Positions 8,391 to 18,491 of a DNA stretch of 64,000 nucleotides are shown here, piece by piece. The position numbers and the translations under genes were made by a program. Numbering within the stretch: position 1 is the stretch's first letter; each line of letters opens with the position of its first letter. The notes under the pieces are model-generated. The model worked only from the letters and a program-made list of their open reading frames with translations. It was not told the DNA's origin and ran no database searches. Source of the stretch: JBBIQV01 sp964555285 (GTDB lineage Bacteria > Nitrospirota > Nitrospiria > Nitrospirales > Nitrospiraceae); the NCBI GenBank assembly GCA_964555285.1, contig CAZKRM010000006.1, forward strand, positions 69,096-133,095, written 5' to 3'.

Positions 8391-9065
8391 ATGGAGAGTG
8401 GAACGCGCGTGACGGTGCAGAGCACATGTCTGGGTGTGGCGCTGGGGCCGTGCGTCCTGTTCCTGTGTCTGGGGAGCTACCAGCCCGCGTCCGCGATCGA
8501 TGTGAAGCTCAACATGGACGAAGCCAGGAAGGCACTGGATGCCGGGCGTAGGCCGATGGAAAAGGCCACTACGCCGGAAGACGTGAAGAAGGTCCTGCAA
8601 CAGGCGTCGTTGGTGACACGTGTCGGGTCTGACCCGGAAAAGGACTCCTGCGGAGCCAGCGCGATCTTGCGGACCAAGCGGTACCGGCTGGAAGCGTTCG
8701 GGCGGCAAGAAGCGGCGGAATCCAAGAAACAGAAAAAAGACGTGCGGATGCCGGACGAGTTCATTCAGAAGGTCATCGACATGCCCAACATGGAGATCGA
8801 AGTCCAGCTCTGCGGCGATGACGAGTACTTCGCCGAAGGCGTCCAGGTTGCCTTCCAGCAGGGCAGCAAAAACATCAAGCCCGTGGACGTGAGCCCGGCA
8901 GATCGGGGACGCAAGAATGAAGGGCAGGAGCCGGCCTATCGGTCGCGCTTCACGGCCCGGTTCGCGTACGAGAGTTTCGATCCCAATGCCAAGACCAAGG
9001 TGGTGGTGTTCTTCCCCGACGGAAAAATGGTCGAGTTCGACGCTGATCTCTCCAAGGTGAAATAA
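8391..9065 (+). CDS. Secreted protein of unknown function
   Basis: About 224 residues from an ATG with GGAGG upstream. A hydrophobic leader (CLGVALGPCVLFLCLGSY) followed by ASA looks like a signal peptide, so the product is probably periplasmic. The mature part is Lys/Glu-rich in the middle (EAAESKKQKKDVRMPDEF) and ends in a beta-rich region containing KVVVFFPDGKMVEFD. Two cysteines (DSCGAS and QLCGDD) could form a disulfide. I do not recognise the family. It has its own promoter and no obvious functional link to maf upstream or to the restriction locus downstream. Confidence 0.7.
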   Translation: MESGTRVTVQSTCLGVALGPCVLFLCLGSYQPASAIDVKLNMDEARKALDAGRRPMEKATTPEDVKKVLQQASLVTRVGSDPEKDSCGASAILRTKRYRLEAFGRQEAAESKKQKKDVRMPDEFIQKVIDMPNMEIEVQLCGDDEYFAEGVQVAFQQGSKNIKPVDVSPADRGRKNEGQEPAYRSRFTARFAYESFDPNAKTKVVVFFPDGKMVEFDADLSKVK

Positions 9066-9273
9066 CCATCGGCCGCTTCGGCAACACCCCACCCGCTGTT
9101 CTGCCATCACGTTCCTCTCGCTCCGGCAACAGGAATCCATCACCGCCCTGGAACCAGGGTGCTCACGCCAACGGTCTCGGATATTCCTATTTCTCTCAGC
9201 CCGTCGCGTGATTTTGCAAAGAGAAAAGGCGTATCCTTCTTCGTAAGGCGGCTACGGTGAATCGAGGTTTACT

Positions 9274-10859
9274 ATGCTCTGGGTCTCCCCCTCTAAAAAA
9301 GACACCGGAACGCAGACCCTTGAAGATCGCCTCTGGCAAGCGGCCTCAACGCGGCACAATATTCCAGCCCCGTCCTCGGCCTCATCTTTCTCCGTTTCGC
9401 CGATGTCCGCTTTGCGAAAATCCGGGCCGGTTTGGAGAAAATGGCGTCCTCGTCGCGTCGTGGTTCTCGCGTGGACGAACCGACTGCTTACCACGCCGAA
9501 GGCGTGCTCTATCTCACGCCCAACGCCCGCTTCGACAAGCTCCTGCATCTGCCAGAAGGAAGCAATGTCGGCAAGGTGATCAACGAGGCGATGCGTGATA
9601 TCGAGAAGCACAATCCCCAGCTCGCCGGGGTGCTGCCCAAGACATACGAAATCTTCACCAGCACGCTCCTGAAAGAACTTCTCAAGCGCGTCTCCGAGAT
9701 CCCCGCCACCATCGACTATGACGCCTTCGGCCGCATTTACGAATACTTCCTTGGCGAATTCGCTAGGACGGAAGGGCAGAAGGGCGGCGAGTTCTATACC
9801 CCGTCCAGCATCGTGCGCTTCCTGGTCGAAGTCTTGGAGCCCTACCACGGCCGCATTCTGGATCCTGCCTGCGGCTCCGGTGGCATGTTCGTTCAGAGCG
9901 CCCGCTTCGTGGCCGAACACAAGAAGAACCCGTCCTCCGAACTCGCCATACATGGACAGGAGAAAGTCGCGGCCACCGTCGCTCTCTGCCGCATGAACTT
10001 GGCCATGCACGGCCTCGAAGGGGATATCAAAGAAGCCATCACCTACTACGACGATCTGCACAGCAGCACAGGACGGTTCGACTTCGTCCTCGCTAATCCT
10101 CCCTTCAACGTGAACGCCGTCGATAAGGAACGGCTGGAAGCCGAGGTGGGGAAAGGCCGCCGCTATCCCTTCGGCCTCCCGCGCACGGACAACGCCAACT
10201 ATCTCTGGATTCAACTCTTCTATTCGACGCTCAGCGGGAATGGCCGGGCCGGGTTCGTCATGGCCAATTCCGCGTCCGATGCCCGCTCTTCCGAGCAGGA
10301 TATCCGTAAACAGCTCATTGAAGCCCGCGCCGTCGATGTCATAGTCGCGGTCGGGCCGAACATGTTCTACACCGTGACGCTGCCCTGCACCCTCTGGTTC
10401 CTCGACAAGGGGAAGCAGAAGACGCCACGCGCCGACAAGATTCTCTTTCTCGATGCGAGGCATATCTATCGGCAGGTGGATCGAGCCCACCGGGATTGGA
10501 CAGAAGGCCAGATCGGTTTCTTAGCCAACGTCGTCCGTTTGTATCGAGACGAGGAACCAGATTTTACACTCGGCGGGGCGGAAGCAGAAGACAAGCTGAA
10601 AAAAGTCTTTGGCAAGAAGCTCAAGTTTGCCGACGTGCCCGGCCTATGCAAAGCCGCCACGATCAAAGAGATCGAAGCACAGGGATGGTCCTTAAACCCA
10701 GGCCGCTATGTGGGTGTGGCGCCGGGCGAGGAAGTCAGCGACGAGGATTTCAAGGAACAACTCGAAACTCTCAATGAGGAACTTGAAGCCTTGAATGCCC
10801 AGGCCCGTGATTTCGAACAGACCATCGCCCAAAACGTGGCCGAGATTCTTGAGGCGTGA
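9274..10859 (+). pseudogene. hsdM: Type I restriction system methyltransferase subunit HsdM, frameshifted
   Basis: HsdM transfers a methyl group from SAM to adenine and forms the M2S modification core. The N-6 methylase motifs are present: DPACGSGGMF (SAM binding) and the catalytic NPPF in FDFVLANPPFN. The gene begins at 9274 with TLEDRLWQAA in one frame. Near 9344 the homologous sequence jumps to another frame, LNAAQYSSPVLGLIFLRFAD, and continues to 10859. The junction lacks the usual roughly 8-15 residues between these blocks, so this is a small frameshifting deletion. A shorter product could start at the ATG at 9432 but would miss the N-terminal helical region. The stop overlaps hsdS. Confidence 0.8.
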
Positions 10860-12091
10860 TGATGACGGAGCTGCGACAACCTGTTTGGCTTAAACCTGAA
10901 GAAGTCCCGCCTTTGCCTCAAGGTTGGTGTGCTATGCCTACGGCAGATGCCTGCATTCAACTAAAGCCGGGGAAGTTGTTCGACTCCAACACGGTTTCCG
11001 AACGCGGCGCTGTGCCGGTGCTAAACCAATCGTCTACAGATTTTCTCGGTTACCACGATGAAGAGCCCGGTGTTGAGGCATCCCCCGACAAGCCTGTCGT
11101 AACGTTTGCGAATCATACTTGCGCGATGCGGCTGATGAAGCAGCCATTCTCGACCATCCAGAATATTTTTCCCAAGGTCGGGAAACCTGGCGTCACAGAT
11201 ACGGTCTATTTCTACTACGCTTCGCTAGGCCGCGTTGGCTTGTCGGACTATAAGGGGCACCACCCGATTTTCCGACAAGCTCGCATTCCAGTTCCGCCGC
11301 TTCCCGTCCAACGCCGAATTGCTGGCATCCTCTCCGTTTACGATGAACTGGTCGAGAACAACCAGCGGCGCATCAAGATTCTGGAGGAGATGGCTCGATC
11401 CTTCTACCGCGAGTGGTTCGTTCACTTCCGCTTCCCCGGCCACGACAAAGTTAAAATGGCTCCCTCTCCTCTCGGCACCATTCCCGAATGCTGGGAGGTG
11501 CGACCACTTTTGGAGCTGTGCAGCCGCATGGAATCGGGTGGCACACCGAAACGCACAAATGCCGAATACTGGGAAGGTGGAGAGATTGATTGGTATAAGA
11601 CCGGTGAACTGTGGGACGGCTTCCTTTTCGACTCGCAGGAGAAGATTACGGTTCGTGGGCAGCGGGAATCCAATGCGCGGCTGTTCGAGCCAGGCACAAT
11701 CCTGATGGCTATCTATGGCTCGCCGACAGTCGGCAGAATGGGAATCCTGACCAGCCAAGCGTCCTGCAACCAGGCAGCGCTTGGCATGGTCGCGAACAAG
11801 GAAAAAATCAGCCAGACGTTCCTCTATTTCATCCTGCTCTCGCTTCGCGACCACTTCAACGGACTGGCGCAGGGTGCTGCTCAACAGAATATCAGCAAGG
11901 AGAAAGTGTCTGGCGCTCTGGCGGTCGTGCCACCACGCGACCTCCTCGCTGTCTTCGACAGAACGGCAGAGCCAATTTTCGCCCAGCTTCAAACACTTCA
12001 ACGGCAAATCCAAAACCTCCACCGCACCAGAGACCTGCTGCTCCCACGGCTGCTGTCGGGGCAGATTCCGCTTCATGGGCGCGTCGCCTGA
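10859..12091 (+). CDS. hsdS: Type I restriction system specificity subunit HsdS
   Basis: About 410 residues with the two target-recognition domains and two conserved helical spacers of HsdS, which sets the DNA sequence recognised. The central conserved region reads PVPPLPVQRRIAGILSVYDE, followed by ENNQRRIKILEEMARSFYREWF. The second half has a fresh recognition domain (CSRMESGGTPKRTNAEYW) and the closing segment LLLPRLLSGQI. The ATG at 10859 overlaps the hsdM stop (TGATG), giving translational coupling. The reading frame appears intact even though the flanking hsdM and hsdR are broken. Confidence 0.88.
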   Translation: MMTELRQPVWLKPEEVPPLPQGWCAMPTADACIQLKPGKLFDSNTVSERGAVPVLNQSSTDFLGYHDEEPGVEASPDKPVVTFANHTCAMRLMKQPFSTIQNIFPKVGKPGVTDTVYFYYASLGRVGLSDYKGHHPIFRQARIPVPPLPVQRRIAGILSVYDELVENNQRRIKILEEMARSFYREWFVHFRFPGHDKVKMAPSPLGTIPECWEVRPLLELCSRMESGGTPKRTNAEYWEGGEIDWYKTGELWDGFLFDSQEKITVRGQRESNARLFEPGTILMAIYGSPTVGRMGILTSQASCNQAALGMVANKEKISQTFLYFILLSLRDHFNGLAQGAAQQNISKEKVSGALAVVPPRDLLAVFDRTAEPIFAQLQTLQRQIQNLHRTRDLLLPRLLSGQIPLHGRVA

Positions 12092-12126
12092 TCGATCTTG
12101 GATGCTCTTGCATTTACGCGGAGCAC

Positions 12127-12158
12127 TGAGTAAATTATCTCAAGGCATTGAGTAAATT
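12127..12158. repeat. Direct repeat TGAGTAAATT before the DUF4143 ATPase gene
   Basis: Two exact 10-base copies, at 12127-12136 and 12149-12158, are spaced 22 bases apart (two helical turns). They sit in a short AT-rich patch between hsdS and the ATPase ATG at 12166. They could be an autoregulatory operator or a local duplication. Confidence 0.5.
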
Positions 12159-12165
12159 GTACGCC

Positions 12166-13368
12166 ATGTATTCTCGCTCTCATGGAGCGGTGCTCGCTCG
12201 GCGTCTGGGTGAGCGCCGTCGGTTCATTCAGGTGGTCGCCGGCCCGCGCCAGGTCGGCAAGACTACACTGGTGCACCAGGTGGCGAAGGCTTCCGGACTC
12301 GTGTTTCGCTATGCGAGTGCCGATGAGCCGACGCTGCGCGGGGGCGAGTGGATCGCGCAGCAATGGGATGCGGCGCGCCTGGAGGCCCGCGATGCGGGTC
12401 GGCGCGGCGCGGTGCTTGTGCTTGACGAAATTCAAAAGATCTCCGGCTGGTCCGAGGCCGTCAAGCGCCTGTGGGATGCCGACACCACGCACCACGTGCC
12501 GCTCAAGGTTATTCTGCTTGGTTCAGCCCCACTCCTTATCCAGCGCGGACTGACCGAGAGCCTTGCCGGCCGTTTCGAAGTGCTGCATCTGCCCCACTGG
12601 TCCTACGCGGAAATGCGTGCCGCTTTCGGATGGACGCTCGATCAGTATGTGTTTTACGGCGGCTATCCGGGGGCCGCGCCGCTGGTGAAGGAGCCGGGGC
12701 GCTGGGCCCGCTACGTGAAAGACGCGCTGATCGAGACCACGATCTCCCGCGATGTCCTGCTGCTGACCCGCGTCGACAAGCCGGTGCTGTTGCGGCGGCT
12801 GTTCGAGCTAGGTTGTGCCTACTCGGGACAGGTGCTCTCGTATCAGAAGATGCTCGGCCAGTTGCAGGATGCGGGGAATACGACCACGCTCGCGCATTAC
12901 CTAGAACTGCTCTCCGGAGCCGGCATGATCGCCGGCCTCCAGAAATTCTCCGTCGGTGCAGCCCGGCAACGCGGCTCCAGCCCCAAGCTGCAAGTGTTCA
13001 ACACTGCGCTTCTGGGCGCGCAGTCCGGCCTGACACTCGACCAGGCGCGTGCCGACGGGGGATTCTGGGGGCGTGTGGTGGAATCGGCGGTCGGCGCGCA
13101 TCTGGCCAACGCGGCTGCGGCCGGAATCTGCGGGCTGTTCTATTGGCGTGAGCGCAACCGGGAGGTGGATTTCGTCGTGCGCACGGGCCGGGCCATCACC
13201 GCGATAGAAGTCAAGAGCGGTCGCGCGCGAGAGACGCTGGCGGGCATGGACGCGTTTGCCACTGCCGTCAAACCCACGCGCACCTTGTTGGTTGGAGGCG
13301 ACGGGATCGCGTTGGAGGAGTTTCTGTCGCGGCCGATCGAGCACTGGGTCAAACCACATTCTTCATGA
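12166..13368 (+). CDS. AAA_14 / DUF4143 ATPase with C-terminal PD-(D/E)XK-like domain
   Basis: About 400 residues. The N-terminal P-loop ATPase has Walker A GPRQVGKTTL and Walker B VLVLDEIQK. The C-terminal DUF4143 region has a restriction-endonuclease-like motif, EVDFVV followed by AIEVKSG, giving the Asp and Glu-x-Lys of the PD-(D/E)XK fold. Members are widespread, often laterally transferred, and poorly characterised. The gene interrupts the usual hsdM-hsdS-hsdR order and looks intact although its neighbours are damaged. The start is either TTG 12148 or ATG 12166; neither has a good ribosome site. Its function is unknown, and a defence or selfish role is only an inference from location. 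Confidence 0.8.
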   Translation: MYSRSHGAVLARRLGERRRFIQVVAGPRQVGKTTLVHQVAKASGLVFRYASADEPTLRGGEWIAQQWDAARLEARDAGRRGAVLVLDEIQKISGWSEAVKRLWDADTTHHVPLKVILLGSAPLLIQRGLTESLAGRFEVLHLPHWSYAEMRAAFGWTLDQYVFYGGYPGAAPLVKEPGRWARYVKDALIETTISRDVLLLTRVDKPVLLRRLFELGCAYSGQVLSYQKMLGQLQDAGNTTTLAHYLELLSGAGMIAGLQKFSVGAARQRGSSPKLQVFNTALLGAQSGLTLDQARADGGFWGRVVESAVGAHLANAAAAGICGLFYWRERNREVDFVVRTGRAITAIEVKSGRARETLAGMDAFATAVKPTRTLLVGGDGIALEEFLSRPIEHWVKPHSS

Positions 13369-13390
13369 ACCATGCGGGCTCAGGTGGTCC

Positions 13391-16359
13391 ATGGGTGAAC
13401 GCGGTTACTCCGAAGACCAACTCGTCGAACAGCCTGCCATCCAACTTTTCTCTGAGATGGGTTGGCAGACAGTATCGGCACTGGAAGAAGTCTTTGGTGT
13501 CGGTGGCACGCTTGGGCGGGAGACCAAAGGCGAGGTGGTCTTAATTCCTCGCCTTCGTGCCGCTCTTGAGCGTCTGAACCCTTCCCTCCCACCGGAAGCC
13601 ATTTCGGGAGCCACCGATCAACTGATCCGCGACCGCTCAGTGATGAGCCTCGCGGCGGCGAATCGGGAGGTGTACGGCCTTATCAAAGATGGGATTCCTG
13701 TCTCAGTTCCAGAGACCAAAGGCGGTGGGCAGAAGACCGAGCGAGTCCGGGTCATTGATTGGGAGAATCCTGCTTCGAACGACTTCCTGCTGGTAAGTCA
13801 GTTCAGCGTGACGGGACCGCTCTACACACGTCGGCCTGACCTCGTCGGGTTCGTGAATGGCCTACCTCTCGTCGTCATCGAACTGAAGAAGCCCGGTGTT
13901 CCAGCACGGCAAGCATTCGACGACAACCTCACCTGTTACAAGTCCGACATTCCTCAACTCTTCTGGTTCAACGGGCTGACGATTGCCTCTAATGGGACGG
14001 AAAGCCGTGTGGGTTCTCTGACCGCTGATTGGGAACGATTCTTTGAATGGAAGCGGATTGAACGAGAGGACGGACCTCGCCGCGTGTCGCTCGAAGTGAT
14101 GCTGCGGGGAACATGCGAGCCGTCCCGTCTGCTCGATCTTCTGGAAAACTTCACGCTCTTCTCCGAGCATAAGGCGGGGCTCGTTAAGATTCTCGGACAG
14201 AATCATTAGTTCCTTGGGGTGAACAACGCCATCGCGGCGACTTTAACCGCCCGGAAGCAGGGCCATGGGCGCGGCGGCGTGTTCTGGCAGACTCAGGGCT
14301 CAGGCAAAAGTCTCGCGATGGTGTTCTTCGCCCAGAAGATCCTGAGAAAGATCCCCGGCAACTGGACCTTTGTGGTGGTGACTGACCGCGTGGAGTTGGA
14401 CGATCAGATCGCCAAGACCTTCAAGGCTTGCGGCGCGGTGAGCGAGGCGGAGAGCGACATATGCCACGCACAGAGTGGCGCGCAGTTGAGACAATTGCTC
14501 GGCGAGAACCACCGGTATGTTTTCACGTTGATCCACAAGTTCCAGACTCCCGAGTTGCTCTGCGACCGTTCGGATGTGATTGTGCTGACCGACGAATCAC
14601 ACCGAAGCCAATACGACACGCTGGCGCTGAACATGCGGACTGCGCTGCCTCGGGCGCTATTCCTGGCCTTCACTGGTACGCCGCTTATTGTCGGCGAGGA
14701 ACGTACGCGCGAAGTCTTCGGCGACTATGTCTCTATCTATGACTTTCAACAATCCGTTGAAGACGGCGCGACGGTCCCGCTGTTCTACGAAAACCGGACG
14801 CCGGAGCTCCGATTGGAGAATCCGAACCTCAACGATGATATCTACAACCTGATCGAAGCCGCCGGACTGGATGAGGAGCAGGAGAAACGGCTGGAGCGTG
14901 AGCTGGGACGGCAATACCAGCTCATCACCCGCGACGACCGGCTGGAGACGGTCGCGAAGGATATCGTGCAGCATTTCCTGGGGCGTGGCTTCCAAGGCAA
15001 GGCCATGGTGATCTCCATCGACAAGGCCACGGCGCTCCGCATGCACGACAAGGTACGAACGCACTGGCAGGCTGAACGGGAGCGGGTGGAGCAGGAGTTG
15101 GCGAAACTCACGACCTATGGGGCGAAGTCCGACCTGAACCGAATCAGGGAACTCCGTGAGCGGCTGGATGTGATCCAGACTACCGACATGGCCTTGATTG
15201 TGTCCTCCGGTCAGAACGAGATCGACCAGATGAAACGGCTGGGGCTCGATATCGCGCCGCACCGCAAGCGGATGAACGACGAGTCGCTCGATGAGAAGTT
15301 CAAGGAACCGACAGATCCGTTGCGCCTGGTCTTCGTCTGCGCGATGTGGCTGACCGGATTCGACGCGCCGAGTTGCTCGACGGTGTATCTCGATAAGCCG
15401 ATGCGGAACCACACGCTGATGCAAACGATTGCGCGAGCCAATCGCGTGTTCCCCGGCAAGCACAGCGGGTTGATTGTGGATTATGCCAACGTCTTTGCTT
15501 CACTGGAGCAAGCCTTGGCCATCTATGCCATCGGTCAGAGCGGCGCGCATCCCGTGCGCGACAAACAGCAGTTGGTGGAGACCCTGCGGCAGGCGATGAC
15601 GGAAGCCGTGGCGTTCTGTCGTCAGCATGGCGTCAGCCTCGAAGAGGTCGAACGGACGACGGTCGGTAGTCTGGAGCGACTGACGAAGATTGTCGATGCC
15701 GTGGAATGCTTGATCTCCCCGGACCCGCTCCGTAAAGACTTCCTCGCCCAGGAGCGATGGGTGCGGACGCTCTTTCAATCGGTGAAACCAGATCCGTCCG
15801 TGCTGGAGTTCGCCTCCCGCGTCGCCTGCCTGACGACCATTGCCGAGACCATCCGTGAACGAACGGGCGAGGGACCGGCGGACATCTCCACAGTAATGGC
15901 AGATCTCAATCGGCTGCTTGACCAGTCCATCGCCGCGGACGGTTTTCACATTGGTGAGGGGGGCAAAGGCTATGGGACCATCGATCTCAGCAGGATCGAC
16001 TTCGAGGCTTTGGTAAAACGGTTCGGGAAGTCGAAAACGAAACAGATTGAACTGGAGCAACTGAAGGCGGCGATCCGTGCCCATCTCGACAAGCTGATCC
16101 GGCTGAACCGGACGCGTACCGACTACTTGGCCAAGTTCGAGGAATTGATCGAGTCCTACAACGCCGGCAGCCGCAACATCGACGAACTCTTTGCGGAACT
16201 CCTTGCGCTCAGCCGCGCCCTCAACGAGGAGCAGCAGCGCCATGTGCGGGAACGGTTGTCTGAAGAAGAGCTGGTGATCTCTATCAGCAGAAGTGCTCAG
16301 CGGTGTTCGAGCATTTCTATGAAACCTACGGCGACCGGGGCGCCAGTATCTATGCCTGA
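13391..16359 (+). pseudogene. hsdR: Type I restriction system endonuclease/translocase HsdR, broken twice
   Basis: HsdR supplies the nuclease and ATP-driven DNA translocation. The N-terminal nuclease domain shows RRPDLVGFVNGLPLVVIELKK. The motor has Walker A QTQGSGKSL, DESHRS (DEAD-type box) and SLIVD-like later motifs. An amber TAG at 14207-14209 lies in frame between QNH and FLGVNNA, where homologues read an uninterrupted H-Q-F/Y-LGVN; it looks like CAG changed to TAG. Near 16279 a second lesion joins SEEELVI to LYQQKCSAVFEHFYETYG in another frame, ending at 16359, with the intervening roughly 70-80 residues of the usual C-terminal region missing. A restart at GTG 14219 would lack the nuclease domain. 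Confidence 0.85.
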
Positions 16360-16408
16360 GCGTCAGCGCTAGGAATGAGAACAGATTCGTCTATGGGGTG
16401 GGAGACCG

Positions 16409-18139
16409 TTACGCCGTGAGTTCCGTCAGCCGTAGCGTATAGAGGTAGTGGTAGAGCCCTTTCTGGTCCATCAGCGCCGCGTGCGTGCCTTCCTCGACCA
16501 GGCGACCCTTGTTCAACACGAGAATCCGATCCGCCCGCTGGATGGTCGTGAGGCGATGCGCGACCACGAAGGTGGTCCGGCCTGCCATGAGTCGTTCGAG
16601 CGCCTCCTGAACCAAGCGTTCCGACTCGGTATCCAAGGATGAGGTAGCCTCGTCCAGAAGCAGAATTCTTGGATTCTTGAGGATCGCGCGGGCGATGGCC
16701 AGCCGCTGCCGCTGTCCACCCGAGAGATTGACGCCCTTTTCCCCAACCACTGTCTGATAGCTGGCGGGCAAGGCGCTGATGAATTCGTGCGCATGCGCTG
16801 CGCCGCTGGCAGCAAGAATGTCCTCCTCTGTCGCATCTTCCCTGCCATAACGAATGTTGTCCATGATGGTGCCGCCGAAGAGCACGGTTTCCTGAGGCAC
16901 TAACGCCATCTGCCGGTACAGATGCTCCAGGCGCACCTGTCGGAGATCGTGCCCGTCGATCGTGAGGCGGCCGGCGGTCGGATCGTAGAATCGGTGCAGC
17001 AGGTTGATGATGGTGGTTTTGCCTGCCCCTGTCGGGCCGACGATGGCGACCATTTCACCAGGCTTCGCTTCGAACGACAGGTCTGTGAGGACCGACTGCC
17101 GTTCGTCATAGGCGAAGCTGACATGCTCGGCGCGTACGTGCCCGTCCGTCGACGGCAATTCGATCGCGTCCGGGCGGTCCTGGATCTCGGGTGTGGTGTC
17201 CAGAATCTCGAACACGCGTTGCATCGCTCCCTGGGCCTCTCGCACCTGTGCGAAGACCCTCGCAGCGGAGCCGAACGGGCCGATGAGGATGCCGGCGAAG
17301 AGCACGAAGGCGAAGAGGTCACCCGGGGTCACGCTTCCCTCGATGACCTGGCTGCCTCCATACCAGAGGACCGCGGCGGCGGCGGAGAATGTCAGCAGGC
17401 TGATCGTCGGAATGAAGATGGCCAGGATGCCCGCTCGCCGCAGGGAGAGGGTCAACGCGGCGGACACCTGGCCGGCGAACCGACGTTCTTCTCGGCTTGT
17501 CTGGACGAACGACTTCACGACGCGGATACCCGACAGCACTTCCTCCACGAGCGTGCTGATGGAGGCGGCCTGATCTTGGATGGTGGTGGACAGTGCCTTG
17601 AGGCGACGGCCGAACAGACGGGCGACCAGGACGAGCAGAGGAAGGACCAGCAGGATTAAGAGACATAACCGCCAGTTCATCGCGAGCAGGAAGGCGACTC
17701 CGCCGACGAAGGTCACGAGCTGTTTCGCGGAGTCGATAGGGGTTTCGGTGAGGAGGCTCTGGATCACCGTGACGTCGTTCATGAGCCGCGACATGAGCTC
17801 GCCCGTGCGGCGTGTCGTGAAAAAACTCAGCGACAATTTTTGGAGATGGGCGAACAGGTGTGTCCGGAAATCCGCGACGACCCGCTGCGAGACCCAGGAC
17901 GAGAGGTAGCTGTGCCCCATCGAGCAGAGGCCCTGGAGGAGCACGAGGCTGAGAAAGCCGGCGATCATCTGCGTCATCCGCTGCCGGTCGTGTTGGACGG
18001 TAATGACGTCCCAGAGCATGCCGGCCAGGCGGAGCAGCGCCAGGTTGATGGCGGCCACGCCCATGACGAGCACACCGGCGGCTGCCATGCGCGGCAGGTA
18101 CGGTTTGAGGAACGGGTAGAATCGGGTGTAGGAGGTCAT
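16409..18139 (-). CDS. ABC transporter, MsbA-type exporter (membrane and ATPase fused)
   Basis: A 576-residue half-transporter that should work as a homodimer in the inner membrane. Six membrane helices occupy about residues 15-300, and the ATPase follows. Visible motifs are Walker A GPTGAGKTT, Q-loop LVPQETVLFGG, signature LSGGQRQR, Walker B ILLLDEATSSLD and the H-loop VAHRLTTI. The overall pattern resembles lipid A flippases (MsbA) and multidrug exporters. No lipid A gene is adjacent, so the substrate is open. The stop lies 50 bases from the broken hsdR end, and the two are convergent. Confidence 0.88.
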   Translation of the reverse strand: MTSYTRFYPFLKPYLPRMAAAGVLVMGVAAINLALLRLAGMLWDVITVQHDRQRMTQMIAGFLSLVLLQGLCSMGHSYLSSWVSQRVVADFRTHLFAHLQKLSLSFFTTRRTGELMSRLMNDVTVIQSLLTETPIDSAKQLVTFVGGVAFLLAMNWRLCLLILLVLPLLVLVARLFGRRLKALSTTIQDQAASISTLVEEVLSGIRVVKSFVQTSREERRFAGQVSAALTLSLRRAGILAIFIPTISLLTFSAAAAVLWYGGSQVIEGSVTPGDLFAFVLFAGILIGPFGSAARVFAQVREAQGAMQRVFEILDTTPEIQDRPDAIELPSTDGHVRAEHVSFAYDERQSVLTDLSFEAKPGEMVAIVGPTGAGKTTIINLLHRFYDPTAGRLTIDGHDLRQVRLEHLYRQMALVPQETVLFGGTIMDNIRYGREDATEEDILAASGAAHAHEFISALPASYQTVVGEKGVNLSGGQRQRLAIARAILKNPRILLLDEATSSLDTESERLVQEALERLMAGRTTFVVAHRLTTIQRADRILVLNKGRLVEEGTHAALMDQKGLYHYLYTLRLTELTA

Positions 18140-18242
18140 GGAGACCAGTGTGGGCGTTAGTAGACTCGACGAGGAACGAGCACACGCATCGCGGGAGACG
18201 GAGAGGCCGAGTCAGCCTGAACCAGGGGCACGGCCGGCGGGA

Positions 18243-18461
18243 TTAGAGCTGCGTGATCGATTCGATGAGGTTCTTGTTGATCGCGACAAAGTCCGTTCGC
18301 TCTTTGTCGTCGATCACGACGTCGGTCAGATTGATGAACAGCCGCGCCTCTTCGTTGATGGCGTCGGACACGCGGTTCCGCATGGGAGGAACCAGGAAGT
18401 CACCAACGTAGACGGCGTTGACGGTCCGAACGCGGATGCGAACCTTCTTGCTCTCTGGCAC
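18243..18461 (-). CDS. Conserved small protein of unknown function
   Basis: A 72-residue acidic/basic protein with no membrane segment or signal. A GTG start is supported by a very strong GGAGGGAGGT ribosome site. The sequence has a beta-rich start (VRIRVRTVNAVYVGDFLVPP) and then SDAINEEARLFINLTDV and a C-terminal VAINKNLIESI, resembling a small regulatory or adaptor fold. It lies 31 bases downstream of the COX24-like peptide gene, likely in one operon. I recognise no motif that fixes a function. Confidence 0.6.
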   Translation of the reverse strand: MPESKKVRIRVRTVNAVYVGDFLVPPMRNRVSDAINEEARLFINLTDVVIDDKERTDFVAINKNLIESITQL

Positions 18462-18491
18462 GTGGACCTCCCTCCTCTTTGGAGGATGCGG

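Noticed and set aside
9252..10490. Long minus-strand open frame of about 412 codons opposite hsdM
   Set aside because: It lies entirely antisense to sequence carrying clear methylase motifs, with no family-like pattern of its own; GC-rich codon bias produces such shadows.
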